64,000 nt of DNA from Planctomycetota bacterium. Lineage in GTDB: Bacteria; Planctomycetota; B15-G4. The stretch is from contig JACKHP010000010.1 of NCBI GenBank assembly GCA_020638905.1, positions 62,001 to 126,000 of the forward strand, in the 5' to 3' direction. The position numbers and the translations under genes were made by a program. The notes beneath the pieces were generated by a model, which worked only from the letters and a program-made list of their open reading frames with translations, had not been told where the DNA came from and did not search any database. Shown here one piece after another: positions 38,318-46,677 of this stretch (its first letter is position 1; every line of letters starts with the position of its first letter).

Positions 38318-39376
38318 TCAGGGGGTCGGCTCGAGGTCTTCTCGAATCCAGGTTTCGATGAGGTGCAGGGCGTCGACGTCGACGAGGTGCGTGCCCAGCG
38401 GCGGCATCTGCCGCAGCGGGTCGCGCGTCGCCATGCGCTCGACGAGGGTGCTGAGTTCGGGTGCGCCGGGCTCGATGCGCGCCTCGCACGACGGCGCGCC
38501 GGGCGGCCGGAAGCGGCTGGGACGGCCGACGGTCGTCACGAGCGCACGCGGCGGGTGATCGCCGTCCCGGTCGCGCAGTTCGGCGCCGAGCGTGAGCCCG
38601 AGTCCGGCCAGCGGACCGTCGTCGCGATGGCACGAGCCGCAGTGCGTGTCGAGGTAGCCGAGCGCCGCGCGCTCGCGCGGCGTCCGTGCGGGGATGCGTG
38701 GCGGCCGCGCGAGGAGGTCGGCGGGGAGTCCGCGCACGAGACCACGGGCGACGAACGCCGCGAGGTCCTGCCCGGCCGGCACGCCGGCGTTCGCGTGCGG
38801 GGCGAGCGGGTCGCGCTCGGCCGAGAGCTGCAGCGCGTCGAAGCCGAGCACGCCGTCGCCGCGCGAGTGGCACGTCGCGCAGTCGGCGCGCCCCGGGACG
38901 TCGTAGGGCACGCCCGGAGCGACCTCGGCGAGGTGTGCGACGCCGCCGGCCGGAGCCAGGACGGCGTCGCCCCCGTCGTCGCTCCAGACGTACGACGCGC
39001 GCAGCCACGAGCCGTCCGCGCGCTTCTCCATGTACCGCGTCTCGAGGCGCCGCCCGAGCGCGAACTCCTTCCAGAGCCTGGTGCCGGCGGGGAAGACCCA
39101 CGCCTCGGGATCGGTCGCGTCGATCGCGCTCCCGGCGGGCACGTGGATCCAGCGCCGCTTCGTCGCACCGTCGGTCCAGAGCGGGTACTGCGGGTCGTAC
39201 GGCCAGACGTCCGGCGCGACGTCGCGCAGCGTGGCGTCGGCGTACAGGCCGGTATCGGCGAGGTGCGCAGGCAGCTCGTCCGGCGCGGGCGCGGGCGGCG
39301 CCGCGTCAGGCGCGCACGACGCGAGCGCGAGTGCTGCGAGCGCGAGACCCCGGAGGGACGGTCGACACGCCTTCAT
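38318..39376 (-). CDS. Di-heme c-type cytochrome lipoprotein (SO2930-like)
   Basis: 352 residues. Lipobox LASC (Cys21); a beta-rich N-terminal part with YPLWTDGATKRRWIHVP, FPAGTRLWKEFAL and DGSWLRASYVW; then heme sites CATCH (166-170) and CGSCH (246-250), and an RMPPLGTH-type Met-containing loop (RQMPPLGTHLVD). This arrangement matches the SO2930-type di-heme cytochromes. Its ATG overlaps the stop of the hemerythrin-like gene by 4 bp, and a mono-heme cytochrome follows, giving a three-gene unit. Confidence 0.82.
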   Translation of the reverse strand: MKACRPSLRGLALAALALASCAPDAAPPAPAPDELPAHLADTGLYADATLRDVAPDVWPYDPQYPLWTDGATKRRWIHVPAGSAIDATDPEAWVFPAGTRLWKEFALGRRLETRYMEKRADGSWLRASYVWSDDGGDAVLAPAGGVAHLAEVAPGVPYDVPGRADCATCHSRGDGVLGFDALQLSAERDPLAPHANAGVPAGQDLAAFVARGLVRGLPADLLARPPRIPARTPRERAALGYLDTHCGSCHRDDGPLAGLGLTLGAELRDRDGDHPPRALVTTVGRPSRFRPPGAPSCEARIEPGAPELSTLVERMATRDPLRQMPPLGTHLVDVDALHLIETWIREDLEPTP

Positions 39377-40035
39377 CGCACGGCGTCCGCGAGCGATGCG
39401 CTCCAGCGCCGCTCGCCCAGCTCGACGCGCGCAGCGGCGGTCACCGCCTCGAAGGCGTCACCCGGCAGGTCGGCCCGCATGCCGGCCAGCAGCTCGCGCC
39501 GCTCGCGCACGTTCATCGCGGGCAGCGCGAGCGCGAGCCAGTCGGCGAGGCGCGTCGGCCCGATGTCCTCGACGATGCGCGTCTGGAGACCGACCAGGTA
39601 CGCGTCGTCACGGTGCGCCCAGAGCACACGGTTCGCGTCCGTCTCCTCGCTCGCCAGGTGCAGCATGTGCGCCGCGACGAGCTTGCCCATGCGGTTCTCG
39701 AGGCGGCGGCCGAGCGAGGCGCGTTCGCTCGCGTTCGCCCCCTCGAGCCGCTGGACGATGGCCGCGATCTCGCGCTGCAGCCCGTCGACGCGGGCGTGAT
39801 CCGCGCGCAGGTCGGCGTGCAGCTCCGGCGCGAGCGTGGCGAGCTCGGGCAGGATCACCTCGTCCTCGTGCGCGGCGTGCTCGTCGAGGAAGGCGAGCAT
39901 CCGCCCGATCTCCCGCGCGGCGTGCGCGGCCTCGCGCGCGTCCTCGAAGTCGGTCTCGCCGACCGTGCGCGTGGTCTCGAACAGGATCCGCCGGATGCCC
40001 TTGTGGATCGTCGTGTACAGGTCGAATCGTCTCAT
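39373..40035 (-). CDS. Hemerythrin-like HHE-domain protein
   Basis: 220 residues, all helical, no signal peptide. A four-helix hemerythrin pattern is seen: YTTIHKGIRR in helix 1, FLDEHAAHEDEVILPEL in helix 2 (the HxxHE cluster), and DLRADHARV in helix 3, supplying ligands for a di-iron site. The remaining 120 residues include AHMLHLASEE, which may supply a second set. Such proteins bind O2 or NO or protect iron centres. The ATG at 40035 has a nearby GAGG. It starts the operon with the two exported cytochromes. Confidence 0.8.
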   Translation of the reverse strand: MRRFDLYTTIHKGIRRILFETTRTVGETDFEDAREAAHAAREIGRMLAFLDEHAAHEDEVILPELATLAPELHADLRADHARVDGLQREIAAIVQRLEGANASERASLGRRLENRMGKLVAAHMLHLASEETDANRVLWAHRDDAYLVGLQTRIVEDIGPTRLADWLALALPAMNVRERRELLAGMRADLPGDAFEAVTAAARVELGERRWSASLADAVR

Positions 40036-40222
40036 GGCTCGTGTCCTCGGACTGACGGACACAGCAGACACGCACCGCGGCGCGGAGGCACCCTCAGGGA
40101 TCGCTCGTCCGATCTTGAGAAGTTCCTAAGCGCCCCGGGGGGAGGGCCCCGCATGGCGCGCCCGGGCCGCGGGGCTCGTCGGTGCGCGCCCCCCGCAGCC
40201 GCACGATCGGACACGGGCGCGG

Positions 40223-40228
40223 TACGAT
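40223..40228 (+). promoter_or_regulatory. Possible -10 hexamer TACGAT
   Basis: GGTACGAT lies 59 nt before the ATG of the isomerase-like gene, in the 252-bp divergent region between the hemerythrin operon and that gene. Nothing else is seen there. Confidence 0.3.
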
Positions 40229-40287
40229 GCCGTCGTCGTCGCGGCGGCGAATTCCCCGTCCCCGGCGCATCGGACCCGGAGGACGGC

Positions 40288-41172
40288 ATGGAACGCCTGC
40301 TCGGCACGCTGCGACGCACGCTGGCGATCGCGCTCCTCGTGCTGCTCGGCGCGTCGACCCTGCACGCCGGGCTGCCCCTGCTCGTCTACGACTTCACGCT
40401 CGATCTGACGCCCGCGGAGAACGTCGACCACGTGAGATCGCTCGGCTTCTCGGGCCTCGTCACGCGCGTGAAGGATCAGGCCGACGTGACGAAGCTGCGC
40501 GAGTACGCAGCCCACGTGGCCACGCTCGACGACTTCGAGCTGCTCGCGTACGTGGTCTACGACTTCGGCAAGACGGCGCTCAGCGAGAAGCTGTGGCACG
40601 CCGCGTTGCCGGTCCTCGCGAGCGCCGAGGCGCCGCTGTGGATCGTCGTGAAGAAGGCGCCCTCGACGCCAGCGCTGCGCGAGCTGCTGGGACGCATGGC
40701 GCGCGAGGCGCAGGACGTCGGTGTCCGCACCGTGATCTATCCGCACTGGAACACGAGCATCGAGACGGCGGCCGAGGCGTCGGCCCTGATCGCCGAGATC
40801 GGGCAGCCGAACCTCGCGAACTCGATCCACACCTGCCACGAGATCCGCGGCGGCCACCAGTACGAGATGGAGACGGTGGTCGCCGAGCACGCCGACGAGA
40901 CCGCGCTGGTGGCCATCGCCGGCGCCGACGAGAACGCCTACGCGGGTCCGCCGGGCCTGCTCGTCACGTGGGACGACGTGATCAAGCCGCTCGACGAGGG
41001 CGACTACAGCCTGCTGCCCTTCCTGCAGGCGCTGCACGACGCGGGCTACGACGGGCCGGTGATCCTGCAGACGTTCGGCATCACCGACGACCCCGGTCAC
41101 CTCGAGCGCTCGCTGCGCAGGTACGCCGAGTACCTGCGGCAGATCGAGAGCCCGGGCGACGCGGACGGCTGA
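40288..41172 (+). CDS. Exported sugar-phosphate-isomerase/epimerase-like TIM-barrel protein
   Basis: 294 residues. A signal peptide (LAIALLVLLGASTLHAG) precedes a barrel with LGFSGLVTRV, TVIYPHWNTSIETAAEASALIAEI, NSIHTCHEIRGG, ADENAY and DGPVILQTFGI. The strand order and metal-ligand positions (H in the PHW strand, H/E in HTCHEIRGG, Q near the end) are those of xylose-isomerase-like AP endonuclease 2 family proteins. Planctomycetes export many such proteins. GGAGGACGGC precedes the ATG. It is isolated between the hemerythrin operon and a GNAT gene. Confidence 0.72.
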   Translation: MERLLGTLRRTLAIALLVLLGASTLHAGLPLLVYDFTLDLTPAENVDHVRSLGFSGLVTRVKDQADVTKLREYAAHVATLDDFELLAYVVYDFGKTALSEKLWHAALPVLASAEAPLWIVVKKAPSTPALRELLGRMAREAQDVGVRTVIYPHWNTSIETAAEASALIAEIGQPNLANSIHTCHEIRGGHQYEMETVVAEHADETALVAIAGADENAYAGPPGLLVTWDDVIKPLDEGDYSLLPFLQALHDAGYDGPVILQTFGITDDPGHLERSLRRYAEYLRQIESPGDADG

Positions 41173-41203
41173 GCCGGATGTCGACGAGGGAGTCCTCCGC
41201 ACG

Positions 41204-41752
41204 ATGACGGACATCCGCGCGATGGACGCGACGGAGGTCGGTCGCATCGGCGAGATCGATCGCTCCGAGCACATCACGCAGCAGTACCGCGTCAGCGACG
41301 GAGTGCTCGAGCTCGTCGACGTCGACATCCACGCGCTGCGCTGGGGCGCACCGGGCGGCATCGACCTGCAGGAGCTCGTCGAAGCGCAGCGTCCCCGGCT
41401 CGACGCGGGTGGCGTGCTGCTCGGCGCATTCGACGGCGACGCGCTGGTCGGCTTCGCGATCTTCGACACGAGCTGCGCGGACGAGCCGGCCATCCTCTCG
41501 GCGCTCTACGTGACGCGCACGCACCGCGGCCGGGGGATCGCCGTCGCGCTCACCGACGCCGTCGTCCGACTGGCCCGCGCGGTGGGAGCGCCCAGGCTCT
41601 ACGTCTCCGCGACGCCCACGCGCACCACGGTCGACTTCTACCTCGCGCGCGGCTTCCGTGTGCTCGTGACGCCGAATCCGCGGCTGCTCGCGCACGAACC
41701 CGAGGACGTCCATCTCGCCCTCGACCTGCGCCGCGGAGGCGCGGCATCGTGA
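41204..41752 (+). CDS. GNAT-family N-acetyltransferase
   Basis: 182 residues. The acetyl-CoA site is RTHRGRGIAVALTDAVV, preceded by the LSALYVT strand and followed by RLYVSATPTRTTVDFYLARGF, the standard GNAT C-terminal half. The N-terminal half (EIDRSEHITQQYRV) resembles ribosomal- or small-molecule acetyltransferases. GGGAG lies upstream of the ATG. The substrate is unknown. Confidence 0.85.
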   Translation: MTDIRAMDATEVGRIGEIDRSEHITQQYRVSDGVLELVDVDIHALRWGAPGGIDLQELVEAQRPRLDAGGVLLGAFDGDALVGFAIFDTSCADEPAILSALYVTRTHRGRGIAVALTDAVVRLARAVGAPRLYVSATPTRTTVDFYLARGFRVLVTPNPRLLAHEPEDVHLALDLRRGGAAS

Positions 41753-41867
41753 TGCCCGGCGAAGGCTCGCGTCCTGCCGTGCCGTCGCGGGACGTCGTCA
41801 CGACGCTCGTCGACGCCGCGTTCTCCGGCGTGTCCTTGCGGGACGACCTTGCGCCGGAGTTCTCCCG

Positions 41868-42680
41868 ATGACCTACGACCCGGCGGCTGTGGCCGCCTAC
41901 TTCGACGATCTCTCCGAGGGCGAGTGGACGCGCTTCGAGCAGACCCTGGGCGATCGCGTCTCGCTCGCGCGGCACACGGGAGTGCTCGAGCGCTTCATCG
42001 CATCCGGTTCCCGCGTGCTCGACGTCGGCGCTGGACCCGGGCGCTTCACCGAGGTCCTGCATCGACTCGGATGTCGCGTCGTCGTGGCCGACATCTCGCG
42101 CGAGCAGCTCGAACTCAATCGGCGCGGCGCCGCGACGCGTGGGTACGCAGCGAGCGTCGAGTCGTGGCACCAGCTCGACATCTGCGATCTGTCCGTCTTC
42201 GGCGACGGATCCTTCGACGCGGTCGTCGCGTTCGGCGGTCCGCTCAGCTACGTGTTCGACGAGCGGGATCGCGCGCTCGCCGAGTGCCTCCGGGTCCTGA
42301 GGGGCGGCGGACTCCTGTGCCTGAGCGTGATGTCGCTGTGGGGCAGCATGCACCGCTTCCTGCCGGGAGTCCTCGACCTCCCGCTCGACGCGAACCTCGC
42401 CATCGTCTCCACGGGAGATCTCACCCCCTCGGTCGATCCCGCGAGCAGGCATCACTGCCATGTGTTTCGATCCGACGAGCTGCGGTCCTTCCTCGATCGA
42501 CCTGACCTCGAACTGCTCGAACTGTCGGCGTCGAGCGCAGTCGCGACGGGACACGACGCGTCGCTGTGCGCCGATCCGGCGCGCTGGCAGGCGCTGGTCG
42601 AGTTCGAGGAGCGAGCCTGTCGCGATCCCGGCCTGCTCGACGCGGGGACGCACCTCCTCGCGGTCGTGCGGCGGGCGTGA
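41868..42680 (+). CDS. Class I SAM-dependent methyltransferase
   Basis: 270 residues. SAM-binding motif I is VLDVGAGPGRF, then VVVADISREQLELNRR (motif with the ribose-binding acidic residue), FDAVVAFGGPLSYV and LRGGGLLCLSVMS. The N-terminus (YDPAAVAAYFDDLSEGEWTRFEQT) is like small-molecule methyltransferases. GGAG precedes the ATG. Neighbours (GNAT, SnoaL-like) give no pathway. Confidence 0.85.
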   Translation: MTYDPAAVAAYFDDLSEGEWTRFEQTLGDRVSLARHTGVLERFIASGSRVLDVGAGPGRFTEVLHRLGCRVVVADISREQLELNRRGAATRGYAASVESWHQLDICDLSVFGDGSFDAVVAFGGPLSYVFDERDRALAECLRVLRGGGLLCLSVMSLWGSMHRFLPGVLDLPLDANLAIVSTGDLTPSVDPASRHHCHVFRSDELRSFLDRPDLELLELSASSAVATGHDASLCADPARWQALVEFEERACRDPGLLDAGTHLLAVVRRA

Positions 42681-42748
42681 GCGGTTCCTGCGATCCGCTG
42701 CAGGCGCCGACCTCGACACCGTCACCTCTCGCCGGAAATGGAGTCCCC

Positions 42749-43159
42749 ATGACCCAGAGCAAGATCGACCGCATCCGCCGCGCGAACGACGCGCTGCTCG
42801 TGCAGGGTGACCTCGGCGCCGTCGACGCGTTCTTCACGTCGGACTACGTCGCGCACGCCGGCGACAAGGCCCACCGGGGCACCGCCTTCGTGCGCCGCTT
42901 CGTGAAGCAGCTCCGCACGGCGATTCCCGATCTGCGCGTCGTCGACGTCGAGGTGCTCGTGCAGGCGGGCGCCAAGATCACCTGGCGACGAACGCTGCGC
43001 GGCACGCACGCCGCGGCGCTGTCGGGCTTGCCGCCGAGCGGCAAGAAGCTCACGTGGACGGACCTGATCGTCTCGCGCTTCGAGGACGGCCGCATCGCCG
43101 AGGACTGGGTGGCGTCCGACCTGGCGGAGAAGATGCTCGCGAAGCTGCCGCGCGCGTAG
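42749..43159 (+). CDS. SnoaL-like ester-cyclase-family protein
   Basis: 136 residues, alpha+beta barrel of the SnoaL/NTF2 type: FFTSDYVAHAGDKAHRGTAFVRRFVKQLRTAIPDLRV, VQAGAKITWRRTLRGTHAA, SRFEDGRIAEDWVASD. This family binds small hydrophobic ligands and includes polyketide cyclases, but most genomic members have unknown roles. The ATG at 42749 has GGAG upstream. Confidence 0.8.
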   Translation: MTQSKIDRIRRANDALLVQGDLGAVDAFFTSDYVAHAGDKAHRGTAFVRRFVKQLRTAIPDLRVVDVEVLVQAGAKITWRRTLRGTHAAALSGLPPSGKKLTWTDLIVSRFEDGRIAEDWVASDLAEKMLAKLPRA

Positions 43160-43252
43160 ACGACGCCGGACGTTGGTCACCGACCGGTTCGCGTGGATGA
43201 TGGCGAGGTCGCCCGCGGCGCGAGCTCGCGTCGGCGACCGGAGGACTTCCGC

Positions 43253-44161
43253 ATGAGCACACGCTTCGACGTCCGGGCCGCTCGTCACGCCGCGCGGATC
43301 GTGCTGTTCCTCGCACTGGGCGCCTGCGCCGGCCGTCCCGCGGCGCCCGATCACGTGCCGGGGCTGGGCGAGATCATGAGTCTCAACCAGATGCGCCACG
43401 CGAAGCTGTGGTGGGCGGGGACGGCCGGGAACTGGCCGCTCGCGAGCTACGAGCTCGACGAGCTCGGCGAGGGCTTCGACGACGCGGTCGAGTTCCATCC
43501 CACCCACAAGGACGCGCCGATCGCGATCAAGGACGCGATCCCGGCCATGATCGAAGGCCCGCTCGGGACCTTGCGGCGTGCGGTCGACGCGCAGGACGGC
43601 GACGCGTTCCGGACCGCGTTCGACGCGCTCACGACGGCCTGCAACGCGTGCCATCGCGCCACCGAGTTCGGCTTCAACGTGGTCACCCGTCCCACCGTGA
43701 ACACCTTCTCGAATCAGGCCTTCGCGCCGCCGTCCGACGCGGCGAGTCCGGCCGCGGTCGTCGGGCGAGGGTCGCCCGACGAGGTGTTCCGAGGCGCCCA
43801 GGAGTGCGCCGTGTGCCGGCTCGTGCGCGAACTCTCGTGCGACGCCGAGTCGGGGGAGATCCTCGACGTGCGCGAGGAGCGCGCGTCCGAGGGCACGCGG
43901 CGCGTGTTGGCGCTCGAGCCGGGGCACGAGCACGCGTGGTTCCGCGTCGGATGCTGGGTGAAGGATGGGGTGATCCTCGATCAGGTCATCCCGAGCGCCC
44001 TGGCGATCGACGACGAGACGTGGTTGGCGGCGTACGTCGCGGCACCGCAGTCCGTGCGGCTCGAGCTCGACACCCTGGCGCGCGCGGGATTCGACATCGA
44101 CGAGGCGCAGCGCGCCCGCCTCGAGGCGCTGCAGGGACTCGCCGGAGGTTCGGCTCGCTGA
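43253..44161 (+). CDS. Cytochrome c'-like lipoprotein with an extra C-terminal domain
   Basis: 302 residues. Lipobox GAC (Cys25). Residues 40-160 are helical and end in the heme site CNACH (130-134), followed by GFNVVTRPTVNTFSNQAF, a layout like cytochrome c'-type proteins. A further 120 residues begin with ECAVCR (Cys185, Cys188), which lacks the His of a heme site and so is either a metal or redox Cys pair or a decayed heme motif; the rest (EHAWFRVGCWVKDG, DETWLAAYVA) is not recognised. GGAGG precedes the ATG. The ODP-type protein follows. Confidence 0.68.
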   Translation: MSTRFDVRAARHAARIVLFLALGACAGRPAAPDHVPGLGEIMSLNQMRHAKLWWAGTAGNWPLASYELDELGEGFDDAVEFHPTHKDAPIAIKDAIPAMIEGPLGTLRRAVDAQDGDAFRTAFDALTTACNACHRATEFGFNVVTRPTVNTFSNQAFAPPSDAASPAAVVGRGSPDEVFRGAQECAVCRLVRELSCDAESGEILDVREERASEGTRRVLALEPGHEHAWFRVGCWVKDGVILDQVIPSALAIDDETWLAAYVAAPQSVRLELDTLARAGFDIDEAQRARLEALQGLAGGSAR

Positions 44162-44343
44162 CCCGTACCGGCGGCTCTGCACGGCGGCTCGGGCTCCTGG
44201 CGTCGTCGCGCCGGCCGGCGAGCAGCCGCGCCCCGGCACGGATGACCCATGTACGGTCCGTCACGCGGGCGCTACGGTTCTGTCGTCCTGCCGGGAGTCG
44301 ACGCCGAGGACTCGGCTCGCGCGCCGGCGGCATGGAGGCTCCG

Positions 44344-45081
44344 ATGGTCGTCACGAACGAGCAGTCCGGCACGAACGTGCACGAGATCGCCGAGAAGATC
44401 TACCGCATCAGCACGCCCGTCGCGATCGAAGGTGCCGGAGACTTCTCGTTCAACCAGTACCTCGTCGTCGACGACGACCCGCTGCTCTTCCACACCGGTC
44501 CGCGCGGGATGTTCCCGCTCGTGCGCGAGGCGGTCGCGAGCGTGATGCCGGTCGAGCGGCTGCGCTGGGTCTCGTTCTCGCACGTCGAGGCCGACGAGTG
44601 CGGGTCGCTCAACGAGTGGCTGGCGGCGGCGCCGAAGTGCATCCCGCTGTGCGGCACGGTGGCCGCGCTCGTCTCGATCGGAGATCTCGCCGACCGCGCG
44701 CCGCGCGCGCTGGCCGACGGCGAGCGGCTCCCGCTCGGCAGGCACGTGGTGCGTTGGTTCGACGTCCCGCACCTGCCGCACGGCTGGGAGTGCGGCCTGA
44801 TGCTCGAGGAATCGACCGGCACGCTGTTCTGCGGCGACCTGTTCACCCAGGGAGGAACCGGCCTCCCGCCGGTGACCGAAGGCGACATCCTCGGCCCGAG
44901 CGAGGAGTTCCGGCTCGCGATGGACTACTTCTCGCACACGCCGCAGGCGCGCGGGCTGCTCGAGAAGCTCGCCGCGACGCAGCCGAGGACGCTCGCCGTC
45001 ATGCACGGCAGCGTCTATCGCGGAGACGGGGCCAAGCTGCTGCGCGCGCTCGCCGACGCGTGGACCGCCGGGCCCGCGTGA
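44344..45081 (+). CDS. ODP-type metallo-beta-lactamase-fold (di-iron) protein
   Basis: 245 residues. Instead of HxHxDH it has H80-x-E82-x-D84 (SHVEADECGSLNEW), the signature of the oxygen-reducing di-iron domain of flavodiiron proteins, with further candidate ligands H143/H146, D165 (CGDLF) and H221 (MHGS). The flavodoxin domain of true flavodiiron proteins is absent, so an electron donor would have to be separate. O2/NO reduction or sensing is the family role; here it is inferred. ATG 44344 was preferred over 44332 because GGAGG (44334-44338) lies 5 nt upstream. Confidence 0.78.
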   Translation: MVVTNEQSGTNVHEIAEKIYRISTPVAIEGAGDFSFNQYLVVDDDPLLFHTGPRGMFPLVREAVASVMPVERLRWVSFSHVEADECGSLNEWLAAAPKCIPLCGTVAALVSIGDLADRAPRALADGERLPLGRHVVRWFDVPHLPHGWECGLMLEESTGTLFCGDLFTQGGTGLPPVTEGDILGPSEEFRLAMDYFSHTPQARGLLEKLAATQPRTLAVMHGSVYRGDGAKLLRALADAWTAGPA

Positions 45082-45093
45082 CGAGAGCGCCGC

Positions 45094-45525
45094 ATGCATC
45101 CGACCCTCGACCACATCCAGATCACCGTGCGCGACATCGACGCGGTGCTGCCGTTCTACGACGCGATGCTCGCTTTGCTGGGCTTCGACACGAGCCGTCG
45201 CTCGTACGCCGAGCTCGACGAGTTCGACATGCGCGTGGCCGAGTACCCGCACCCGGCGTTCTCCTTCGCGATTAGCTCGCCGCGCAGCGCGTTCGCCGGC
45301 GAGGGCATCCACCGGCGCCGGCCCGGCGCGGTGCACCACATCGCGTTCCGCGCCGGCTCGCGCGCCGAGGTCGACCGCGTTCATCGCGGATTGGTCGAGT
45401 TCGGCGCCGAGATCGTGGGCGGTCCCAAGCTCTGGCCGCAGCACGGAGACGGCTACTACGCGGTCTTCTTCAAGGATCCCGACGGCATCAAGTACGAGAT
45501 CGTGCATGCGCCGCCGATGGAGTGA
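45094..45525 (+). CDS. VOC-family (glyoxalase-like) protein
   Basis: 143 residues. Two VOC half-modules: LDHIQITVRDIDAVLPFYDAMLALLGF and VHHIAFRAGSRAEVDRVHRGLVEFGAEI, ending YYAVFFKDPDGIKYEIVHAP. Metal ligands His (LDH), His (VHH) and Glu (YEIV) are all present, so a metal site is likely intact. It begins 12 bp after the ODP-type gene, which suggests a shared transcript. Substrate unknown. Confidence 0.83.
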   Translation: MHPTLDHIQITVRDIDAVLPFYDAMLALLGFDTSRRSYAELDEFDMRVAEYPHPAFSFAISSPRSAFAGEGIHRRRPGAVHHIAFRAGSRAEVDRVHRGLVEFGAEIVGGPKLWPQHGDGYYAVFFKDPDGIKYEIVHAPPME

Positions 45526-45640
45526 CGCGAGCGCCGCGGTCGCCGAAGGGGCGATCTGATCCCCGAGGCCGACGGGTGACGGACGGCCCGATCCGGTCCA
45601 TGATCGCGCTCACGAGGACGTCGACATGGAGGAGGTGCTC

Positions 45641-46090
45641 ATGGGCTTCACGGGTGCGGGTGGCGCGGTGCTGGGCGTGATGCTGGTGGTCTGTGGTGTC
45701 CTCGGTGCATCCCGATCGGACGACGACGAGCGGCGGGCGAAGTCGCGCGCCGAGGTCGAGGCGCGCGAGATCGCGTTCGCGCAGTCGATGGCCGACCGCG
45801 ACCTCGAGGCGTTCGGGGCGTTCATCTCGCCCGAGGCGATCTTCTTCGGCGGCAACCTGCCCACGCGGGGCCGCGACGCGATCGTGAAGCACTGGACATC
45901 CTTCTTCGAAGGGGATGCGGCCCCGTTCTCCTGGCATCCGGACGTGGTCGAGGTGCTCGACTCGGGCGGTCTCGCGCTCACCTCGGGCCCGGTGAGGGAT
46001 CCGTCGGGCGAGATCGTCGGCCGCTTCAACTCGATCTGGCGCAAGGACGCCGACGGAGTCTGGCGCGTCGTGTTCGACAAGGGCTCGTGA
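45641..46090 (+). CDS. Exported SnoaL/DUF4440-like protein
   Basis: 149 residues. A signal peptide or membrane anchor (GGAVLGVMLVVCGVLGA) is followed by an NTF2-like domain: REIAFAQSMADRDLEAFGAFISPEAIFFGG, GRDAIVKHWTSFF, FNSIWRKDADGVWRVVFDKG. The W..V.D end is typical of DUF4440. ATG 45641 was chosen over ATG 45626 because GGAGGAGG lies between them at ideal spacing. Function unknown. Confidence 0.78.
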   Translation: MGFTGAGGAVLGVMLVVCGVLGASRSDDDERRAKSRAEVEAREIAFAQSMADRDLEAFGAFISPEAIFFGGNLPTRGRDAIVKHWTSFFEGDAAPFSWHPDVVEVLDSGGLALTSGPVRDPSGEIVGRFNSIWRKDADGVWRVVFDKGS

Positions 46091-46159
46091 CCGCGAGGCC
46101 GGTCGGGCGTGCAAGCGAGACACCCGTGACGCGTCCCGAGTGGCCGCCCGCTGCGTCGC

Positions 46160-46573
46160 TCAGGCGGTGACGTGGAACGTGTCGACGTGCCCGTCGGCGA
46201 GTTCGTCGGGGTGGTCCCAGCTGCAGAGCCAGTCGCGGGCGTCGTCGATCTCGTCGACGTCGAAGATCCGCGCCTCGCACGGCACGACGTGCACGAGCAG
46301 GCGGCTCACGTGCTCCATCCAGGGTCGCTCGACGACGATCGCCATGCGCGCCACGTCGGTCATGTGCCGCAGGGCGAACTCGAGGTCGGCCACGACGCGC
46401 GTCAGCGGGAAGCTGCCCAGCGAACGCACGTGCTTGAGCACGCAGACGTGACCGCGTTCGGCGATGACGCTCTCGAGCGCGGTGCGGGCGCGGTCGAAGT
46501 CGTCCTTGGAGACCGCGCCGTCGAGGGTGAGCTCGACGACGTTGCTCCCGGGGACCACATGGCAGGCGAGCAT
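46160..46573 (-). CDS. SpoIIAA-like (STAS-related) protein
   Basis: 137 residues, alpha/beta: VVELTLDGAVSKDDFDRARTALESVIAERG, VCVLKHVRSLGSFPL, ALRHMTDVARMAIVVERPWMEHVSRLL, ARIFDVDEIDDARDWL. The last segment matches the SpoIIAA-like family (EARxFxxxExxxAxxWL), a cytoplasmic fold of unknown role in most bacteria. GGAGG precedes the ATG on the minus strand. The adjacent minus-strand HTH-like gene ends 104 bp upstream. Confidence 0.75.
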   Translation of the reverse strand: MLACHVVPGSNVVELTLDGAVSKDDFDRARTALESVIAERGHVCVLKHVRSLGSFPLTRVVADLEFALRHMTDVARMAIVVERPWMEHVSRLLVHVVPCEARIFDVDEIDDARDWLCSWDHPDELADGHVDTFHVTA

Positions 46574-46677
46574 GGCCGGTCCTCCGCAGGGGACCTCTCA
46601 GCGTCGCCCCGGCGTGTGCCGCAGGCGATGGGCTGACCTGCGTAGCCGGGGGACGACGCGTGGGCACGCGACGTCGC

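Noticed and set aside
41204..46573. The run of small enzymes (GNAT, methyltransferase, SnoaL-like, VOC) as a biosynthetic cluster
   Set aside because: There is no core synthase, the genes have individual ribosome binding sites and gaps, and they are typical scattered accessory enzymes.
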